DNA from: Candidatus Latescibacterota bacterium
GTDB taxonomy: Bacteria > Latescibacterota > MVCY01
NCBI GenBank assembly: GCA_030640765.1
Contig: DAOWIT010000010.1
Span: 1 to 11,116, forward strand
DNA length: 11,116 nt
Direction: 5' to 3'
The notes below the pieces were generated by a model. That model ran no database searches. It had not been told where the DNA came from and was given only the letters and a program-made list of their open reading frames with translations. The translations under genes and the position numbers were made by a program. Positions within the stretch are counted from its first letter, which is position 1; each line of letters opens with the position of its first letter. Of this stretch, positions 6,926-11,116 are shown piece by piece.

Positions 6926-8357
6926 GCAGATGAGGGTGCGTTTTGCCCCCTCCCCCACAGGCTATCTTCATGTGGGAGGAGTTAGGACAGCCTTGTTCAA
7001 CTGGCTTTATGCCAGAAAATACGGTGGAAAATTCCTCCTGCGCATCGAGGATACCGACCAACAGAGAAATACCCCAGAAGCCTTACAGGCAATTCTCGAC
7101 GGCCTTCAGTGGTTGGGGATCCAATGGGACGAACCGGTGGTGTTCCAGTCAAAGAGGTTGGATATCTACCGAGAATATTGTTATCAACTTCTAAATGAGG
7201 GGAAGGCCTATTATTGCTACTGCTCTCCAGAGCTGTTAGAGAAAAAAAGGAGCGAGGCTCAAAGACAAAAAAAGCCCTTGAAATACGATGGCACCTGTCG
7301 CAACCTCTCTGAGAAGCAAAGAAGAAAACTGGATGCCCAGGGTGTTCCTAAACTCATTCGCTTCCGGGTTCCCGAAGGAGTAACTACCTTTTGTGATCTG
7401 GTATACACAGAGGTGAGTTTTGACAATGAGACTATCAGCGATTTCGTGATCCTCAGGTCCGACGAGCAGTCTGTCTATCAGATGGCAGTGGTGGTAGATG
7501 ACGCCTTTATGAAGATATCCTTGGTGTTAAGAGGTGACGATCACCTCTCCAACACTCCCAAGCAGATAATGCTCTATCACGCCCTGGGATTGCCGGTGCC
7601 CAAGTTTGCTCATGTGCCTCAGATCCTGGGTCCAGATAAAAAAAGACTTAGCAAGAGACACGGGGCCACTTCCGTTATTGAATATCAACAGGAAGGCTTC
7701 TTGCCCGAGGCAGTGGTAAATTTTTTAGCCCTGTTGGGATGGTCTCCTGGGGACGACCGGGAGAAGATGTCTCGCCAGGAGTTAATCGACGCCTTCTCTA
7801 TCGAAGGCATTAGCAAAAAAAGCGCTGTTTTTGACGAGCAAAAACTTCTTTGGCTCAACGGGGAATACCTGAGAGAGCTTTCCTCAGAACAGTTGTGGCA
7901 GCCGGTAAGCGAGCGTCTGGTAGAAGAGCGGTTAGTCGACAAGAATCTGGCTGTGCAGGAAAAGCAGTGGATTGTCAAGATTATCGACCTTCTGAAAAAA
8001 AGGGCAAAGAAGCTTTCGGACTTTGTGGAGATGGGGCGCTATTTCTTCGAAGACCCTTCTTTATACGAGGAAAAGGCGGAAAGGAAATATTGGAAGGATG
8101 AGCAGACGACCCAGCGACTGCAGATGTTGGCGGAGGAGCTCGCCTCTCTGGACGATTTCACTGCTCCCAGAATGGAAGAAGTCCTCAGGGTTCTGGCACA
8201 ACGACTGGAAATAGCAGCAGCTACATTAATTCATTCCACCCGGTTAGCGGTCTCCGGAAGGTCTTATGGCCCAGGGTTGTTTGAGCTGATGGAGGTGTTA
8301 GGCAAAAAAGCAGTTATTCGACGGCTACAGAAAGCAATCCAGTTCTTAACTCAGTAG
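6918..8357 (+). CDS. gltX: Glutamate--tRNA ligase (class I, possibly non-discriminating)
   Basis: This cytoplasmic enzyme charges tRNA with glutamate using ATP. It is 479 aa from ATG 6918, a normal GluRS length. The class I signatures are present: APSPTGYLHVGG (10-21, HIGH-type) and KKRLSKRHGA (241-250, KMSKS-type). A CYC pair (C100, C102) and C127 in YDGTCR match three of the positions that bind zinc in the E. coli enzyme; the fourth there is His, here Asn129. The C-terminal helical anticodon-binding region runs from about residue 310. Three starts are possible. ATG 6918 has AAGGA at 6902-6906, 11 nt upstream, and overlaps the previous gene by 8 nt. ATG 6891 would overlap by 35 nt, and ATG 6930 lacks a site. 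tRNA-Gln lies 29 nt downstream, which suggests, but does not prove, that this enzyme also acts on tRNA-Gln. Confidence 0.96.
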   Translation: MPEQMRVRFAPSPTGYLHVGGVRTALFNWLYARKYGGKFLLRIEDTDQQRNTPEALQAILDGLQWLGIQWDEPVVFQSKRLDIYREYCYQLLNEGKAYYCYCSPELLEKKRSEAQRQKKPLKYDGTCRNLSEKQRRKLDAQGVPKLIRFRVPEGVTTFCDLVYTEVSFDNETISDFVILRSDEQSVYQMAVVVDDAFMKISLVLRGDDHLSNTPKQIMLYHALGLPVPKFAHVPQILGPDKKRLSKRHGATSVIEYQQEGFLPEAVVNFLALLGWSPGDDREKMSRQELIDAFSIEGISKKSAVFDEQKLLWLNGEYLRELSSEQLWQPVSERLVEERLVDKNLAVQEKQWIVKIIDLLKKRAKKLSDFVEMGRYFFEDPSLYEEKAERKYWKDEQTTQRLQMLAEELASLDDFTAPRMEEVLRVLAQRLEIAAATLIHSTRLAVSGRSYGPGLFELMEVLGKKAVIRRLQKAIQFLTQ

Positions 8358-8386
8358 AGAGGGTTCTTAAAGATTCAACATAAAGC

Positions 8387-8460
8387 TGCCCCGTGGTGTA
8401 ACGGCAGCACACCTGACTCTGGCTCAGGTAATCGAGGTTCGAGTCCTTGCGGGGCAGCCA
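8387..8460 (+). tRNA. tRNA-Gln (anticodon CTG), CCA encoded
   Basis: The 74-nt sequence folds as a complete cloverleaf. The acceptor stem is TGCCCCG/CGGGGCA and the D-stem is GTG/CAC with loop TAACGGCAG. The anticodon stem CCTGA/TCAGG holds the loop CTCTGGC, with anticodon CTG at 8419-8421 reading the Gln codon CAG. A 4-nt variable loop follows, then the T-arm CGAGG/CCTTG with loop TTCGAGT, discriminator G and encoded CCA. The U1-A72 first pair is typical of bacterial tRNA-Gln. It lies 29 nt after gltX on the same strand and may be part of the same transcript. Confidence 0.96.
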
Positions 8461-8481
8461 ACTTATCCCCGGCACAAATTA

Positions 8482-8606
8482 GGACGCAGATTTTCGCCGA
8501 TACTCGCAGAAGACTGTCTTCTCGCTTAGTTCTTTATATTCAAAATCTTGACAATCTGTGTTTGCCCCGCTTAGAGATTTATCTCTAATGGGGTTTATCT
8601 GCGTCC
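8482..8606. repeat. 125-bp element bounded by 10-bp inverted repeats
   Basis: GGACGCAGAT (8482-8491) and its exact complement ATCTGCGTCC (8597-8606) bound the spacer between tRNA-Gln and the DUF3842 gene. Inside are a second CGCAGA copy (8505-8510), a 15-nt palindrome AGAAGACTGTCTTCT (8508-8522) and a strong hairpin at 8565-8593. GGACGCAGAT-type arms resemble short dispersed palindromes I remember from environmental bacterial genomes. There is no clear target duplication beyond a weak AAATT/AAAAT similarity, and no coding content. The right arm ends 3 nt before the outermost possible ATG (8610) of the next gene. It looks like a non-autonomous, degenerate repeat, but copy number cannot be judged from one window. 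Confidence 0.5.
8565..8593 (+). terminator. Stable hairpin, possible weak terminator of the gltX-tRNA unit
   Basis: CCCC (8565-8568) and TTAGAGA (8571-8577) pair with TCTCTAA (8582-8588) and GGGG (8590-8593). This gives 11 base pairs, a 4-nt TTTA loop and a small 2x1 internal loop. Only TTT follows before ATCTGCG, so it is a poor intrinsic terminator. It may be part of the surrounding inverted-repeat element rather than a dedicated terminator. TTGACA at 8548-8553 is a perfect -35 box, but the hexamer 17 nt on is TTAGAG, a poor -10. Confidence 0.3.
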
Positions 8607-8633
8607 AAAATGAGAATTCCTTACGATCAAATT

Positions 8634-9065
8634 ATGAAAATAGGTGTAGTGGATGGTCAGGGCGGGGGTATTGGCAGCCAGATCATTAAGAGACTGCGTG
8701 GCATTTTGTCTGCCGAGGTTGAGATTTTTGCCCTGGGGACAAATGCAGTAGCCACCGCTAATATGATGAGGGCAGGGGCTACTAAGGGGGCCTCGGGAGA
8801 GAACGCTATGGTGCTGAACGTAGAGCAGATGGATCTAATTACCGGCCCTATAGGTATTGTGTTGGCCAATTCGATGCTGGGGGAACTTACGCCCCAGGTG
8901 GCTAAGGCAGTTGCTGACTGTCCGGCACAGAAGATCCTTCTGCCAATTGAAAAATGTGGGGTGGAAATAGCGGGAGTTGACCACAAGAGATCTATCCCTC
9001 ATTTAATCGACGAGATAGTCAGACGCATAGGAGAAATAGTTGAAAAGGAAAAAACTCTTAAGTAG
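8634..9065 (+). CDS. DUF3842 family protein
   Basis: This 143-aa soluble protein begins MKIGVVDGQGGGIGSQI, a glycine-rich loop following a beta strand that looks like a nucleotide-binding fold. It continues with ALGTNAVATANMMRAGA, GPIGIVLANSMLGELTP and KILLPIEKCGVEIAGVD. These blocks match my memory of the DUF3842 family, which has no assigned function. I chose ATG 8634 because the family starts with MKI followed by the glycine loop. An in-frame ATG at 8610 would add eight residues and begins right beside the palindromic element. Neither start has a convincing Shine-Dalgarno. C105 in PAQKILLPIEKCGVE is part of a conserved-looking stretch. The peptidase gene starts 13 nt after its stop, so cotranscription is likely. 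Confidence 0.85.
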   Translation: MKIGVVDGQGGGIGSQIIKRLRGILSAEVEIFALGTNAVATANMMRAGATKGASGENAMVLNVEQMDLITGPIGIVLANSMLGELTPQVAKAVADCPAQKILLPIEKCGVEIAGVDHKRSIPHLIDEIVRRIGEIVEKEKTLK

Positions 9066-9078
9066 AAAGGAGAATCAG

Positions 9079-10002
9079 GTGCGAAAGAAATCCTTCTCTT
9101 TGATGATTGTTCCCCACAGTAAATCGCCCATACATGAGGTCAGCTTTTCCTTACTCTGGGTATTGACTTCAGCGGCTGTTTTGGTCTTAAGCTTAGGATT
9201 TTTTGTCTTTTGCACTGTGGGGTATTACCGAAACAACATCCAAACCTCCACGGTAAAGAAACTGAAGGCAGAGAATAACCGGTTACTTGAGCGGGCCAAA
9301 GAGATGGAGTTCAGTCTGGTCCAGTTAAGAGCTGAAATGGAGAAGTTGGCGAAAGAGGACGATGAGTTGCGGACAGTGATGGGTCTGCCTCAAATCGACC
9401 CAGATGTGCGAATGATGGGAATCGGAGGGCTATTGCTGGGCAGTGGGAACACTATTCTCTCCTCCTCAGCTGAGGCCTATGCCGAGAAGGTAGAGTTGGA
9501 TATAGGCCAGTTGCTGCGTCAGGCAAAGCTGGAAAAGGCAAGCTTCGGAGAGATTAGAGAGAAGTTCTTAACCCAGAGAGAACGACTTGACCACACCCCT
9601 TCCATTATCCCGGCAGTGGGCTATCTCTCCTCGGCTTTCGGCTGGCGAAGAGATCCCTTTACCAGGCGGAGGAGATTTCACTACGGTGCCGATATCTCCG
9701 GACAGCGTGGCGCTCCCGTGTATGCCACTGCAGATGGAAGGGTGAAGAAAATCCAATATCTGCCGAGAAGCTTCGGTAAATTAGTAATTGTTACTCATGG
9801 CTACGGGTATGAAACTGTCTACGCCCACCTTTCCAAGATAACCGTTAACAGAGGCCAGAAGGTGAAGCGAGGAGACAAAATCGGTAAAATGGGCAACACC
9901 GGCCGTTCTACTGGCACTCATCTCCACTACGAGGTGAGGGTGAACGGAAAACCTGTAAACCCCCTGAACTACTTTTACGCTCAGAGCTATGCTGGCAGTT
10001 GA
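9079..10002 (+). CDS. Membrane-anchored M23 (LytM/NlpD-type) peptidase
   Basis: This 307-aa cell-envelope protein has a short basic N-terminus, one membrane anchor (about residues 24-46), a coiled-coil stretch (about 53-105), a linker and a C-terminal M23 domain (about 175-305). The domain keeps the full set of active-site residues: H201 and D205 in HYGAD, H250 in YAHLSK, and H281/H283 in HLHYEV. It is therefore predicted to be an active zinc endopeptidase that cuts peptidoglycan cross-links outside the cytoplasmic membrane. I chose GTG 9079 because AAAGGAG (9066-9072) lies 6 nt upstream. A TTG at 9040 would add 13 residues and overlap the previous gene, with no such site. The 3' end overlaps the anti-sigma gene on the other strand by 16 nt. 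Confidence 0.93.
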   Translation: MRKKSFSLMIVPHSKSPIHEVSFSLLWVLTSAAVLVLSLGFFVFCTVGYYRNNIQTSTVKKLKAENNRLLERAKEMEFSLVQLRAEMEKLAKEDDELRTVMGLPQIDPDVRMMGIGGLLLGSGNTILSSSAEAYAEKVELDIGQLLRQAKLEKASFGEIREKFLTQRERLDHTPSIIPAVGYLSSAFGWRRDPFTRRRRFHYGADISGQRGAPVYATADGRVKKIQYLPRSFGKLVIVTHGYGYETVYAHLSKITVNRGQKVKRGDKIGKMGNTGRSTGTHLHYEVRVNGKPVNPLNYFYAQSYAGS

Positions 10003-10535
10003 GGTTGTCTATAAAATTGGTACCGAGATTTTCGGCTAATAGTATTGTAGATCAAACTGACCAACTGATAGATGCCAAGGCTCAGGAGCGATCCTATAAC
10101 AGTGGATAGCCCCTTGGCGAAATTCTTTGAATAGACAAAGTTCTGTAGTGCCAAAAGCACCCAGTGGCCGATCTTAGCAAAGATGGATATCTGTTCCCCA
10201 AGAATTGTGATCAAATGGGTTCCATAGGCTAAGGATAGCCAGGTGGCTGCTATGAAGGCCGCTGCTACCCCCGATATCCAGAAGATATTTTCAAAGTTGA
10301 ATACTTTTCTCTTAGCTACCTCTGGCAACCTGGCCATCACCCGGGAAGTGAAATCTGCCTCCGGCTCCAGCAGAGGTTCAGTCTCTATGGCCTCAACGAT
10401 GCCTCGCAGCAATTCCAGCTCAGCCCGACATTCAGGACAAGTTGCAAGATGTCCCTTCAGAGCTCGCCTCTCTTGCTTACCAAGCATACCATCGACATAA
10501 AGATGCAACTGTTCTCGACTCTTCTCGCACTTCAT
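9987..10535 (-). CDS. Zinc-finger anti-sigma factor (zf-HC2 type)
   Basis: This 182-aa protein opens with an anti-sigma zinc-binding domain: C3, then H29-x3-C33-x2-C36 in HLATCPEC, the ZAS pattern that clasps ECF sigma factors in the cytoplasm. After an acidic linker (about 50-75) come a membrane helix (about 84-105), a second hydrophobic stretch (about 118-135) and a third (about 144-166). It thus has more membrane segments than the single-pass RsiW type, and a basic tail. It is expected to hold the upstream-encoded sigma factor until an envelope signal releases it; the signal is unknown. The start ATG at 10535 lies 4 nt after the sigma gene stop, with GGGAGAG about 10 nt upstream, so the two are cotranscribed. 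Its stop lies inside the convergent peptidase gene. Confidence 0.88.
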   Translation of the reverse strand: MKCEKSREQLHLYVDGMLGKQERRALKGHLATCPECRAELELLRGIVEAIETEPLLEPEADFTSRVMARLPEVAKRKVFNFENIFWISGVAAAFIAATWLSLAYGTHLITILGEQISIFAKIGHWVLLALQNFVYSKNFAKGLSTVIGSLLSLGIYQLVSLIYNTISRKSRYQFYRQPQLPA

Positions 10536-10539
10536 CCCT

Positions 10540-11115
10540 TCAAATCTCTCCCTGTTGATATTTATTCAGTACTGCTTTTTTTAATGCCTCTCTGGCTCGA
10601 AAAAGATGTGTCTTCACTGTACCCTCAGGCAAATCTAAAATTTGGGCGATCTCAGCGTAGGAGAACCACTCCAAGTGATACAGGGTGATCACCGCCCGGT
10701 AAGCAGGGGGAAGCAGCCGCACCAGGTCTCGAACTATCTGCTTGGACTCTTCCTTTAACAAGATGTTTTCTGGAGTATCTTCCCAATCGGAGGCCTCTGA
10801 ATAGACTGACTCCGCTTCTGCATCAAGTTCTATAAAGCTCTGTCTGGCAGCAGATGCGCTGAGTTTTGACAGACAGACATTGGAGACTATCCGATAAAGC
10901 CAGGTGGTGAACTTTGCCTGTCCCCGGAATTTGGTAATAGAATGGTACAGTCTGATGAAACTATCCTGGGCTGCGTCTTCGGCGTCCTCTCTGTTTCCCA
11001 ACATCCGGTAGGCAAGGTTGAAGACCATCTTTTGATGGCGATTGATCAGGCTCTCAAAAGCCCTTCTGTCGTTTTTTTTTGCCTTCGCTACCAGTTCTTC
11101 ATCCGAGAGTTCCAT
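10540..11115 (-). CDS. ECF-type RNA polymerase sigma factor
   Basis: This 191-aa sigma-70 family protein has the two-domain extracytoplasmic-function layout. Region 2 (about residues 20-88) includes NREDAEDAAQDSFIRLY and FTTWLYRIVSNV. An acidic linker follows (about 95-120). Region 4 (about 128-182) includes LPPAYRAVITLYHLEWF, then SYAEIAQIL and GTVKTHLFRARE as the helix-turn-helix that reads the -35 box. It directs RNA polymerase to a stress or envelope regulon and is paired with the following anti-sigma gene. The ATG at 11115 gives a normal MELSDEELVAKAK start, but only one base of upstream sequence is in the window, so the ribosome site and promoter cannot be seen and a longer start cannot be excluded. 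Codons 12-15 include a run of nine A (coding strand). Confidence 0.92.
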   Translation of the reverse strand: MELSDEELVAKAKKNDRRAFESLINRHQKMVFNLAYRMLGNREDAEDAAQDSFIRLYHSITKFRGQAKFTTWLYRIVSNVCLSKLSASAARQSFIELDAEAESVYSEASDWEDTPENILLKEESKQIVRDLVRLLPPAYRAVITLYHLEWFSYAEIAQILDLPEGTVKTHLFRAREALKKAVLNKYQQGEI

Positions 11116-11116
11116 A

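Noticed and set aside
8548..8576. Promoter with perfect TTGACA -35 box upstream of the DUF3842 gene
   Set aside because: At 17 nt spacing the -10 is TTAGAG, a poor match that sits inside a hairpin stem. Too weak to list as a promoter.

Overview
The window is ordinary bacterial chromosome of moderate G+C. It is densely packed, and several neighbouring genes overlap by ATGA or a similar junction. The genes are housekeeping or envelope genes (recN, a CDP-alcohol phosphatidyltransferase, a two-gene ABC exporter, gltX, tRNA-Gln, an M23 peptidase, an ECF sigma/anti-sigma pair). There is no phage, transposase, CRISPR or integron signature. The DUF3842-type protein, the encoded tRNA CCA and two short degenerate palindromic elements suggest an uncultured bacterial lineage (Firmicutes-like or candidate phylum), but the phylum cannot be fixed from this sequence.

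Left part (1-2782): the last codons of a probable NAD kinase gene are followed by a 219-nt spacer holding an imperfect palindromic repeat. Then come recN and a pgsA-like gene that overlap by ATGA. In frame behind the pgsA-like stop lies an open 49-codon reading frame encoding a small hydrophobic protein. Its stop overlaps the start of the next gene (ATGA), so it may be a real, easily missed gene.

Middle (2779-6341): two consecutive half-transporters form a heterodimeric ABC exporter. The first carries Asp in place of the catalytic Glu, and the second has a variant LSVGQ signature. This is the expected layout of one degenerate and one canonical ATP site. A 215-nt AT-rich spacer with a possible promoter follows.

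Right-middle (6557-10002): a two-helix DUF3566-like membrane protein overlaps gltX, which is followed within 30 nt by tRNA-Gln(CTG). This pairing would fit Glu-tRNA(Gln) formation by a non-discriminating enzyme. A 125-bp element with 10-bp inverted ends and an inner hairpin separates the tRNA from a DUF3842 gene and a membrane-anchored M23 (LytM-type) peptidase.

Right end (9987-11115, minus strand): an ECF sigma factor gene and its zinc-finger anti-sigma gene lie 4 nt apart. They are convergent with the peptidase gene and overlap it tail to tail by 16 nt. The sigma gene has an A9 run near its start codon. No wholly new system is evident. The best leads are the 49-aa ORF, the altered CDP-alcohol transferase motif, the gltX/tRNA-Gln linkage and the two palindromic elements.
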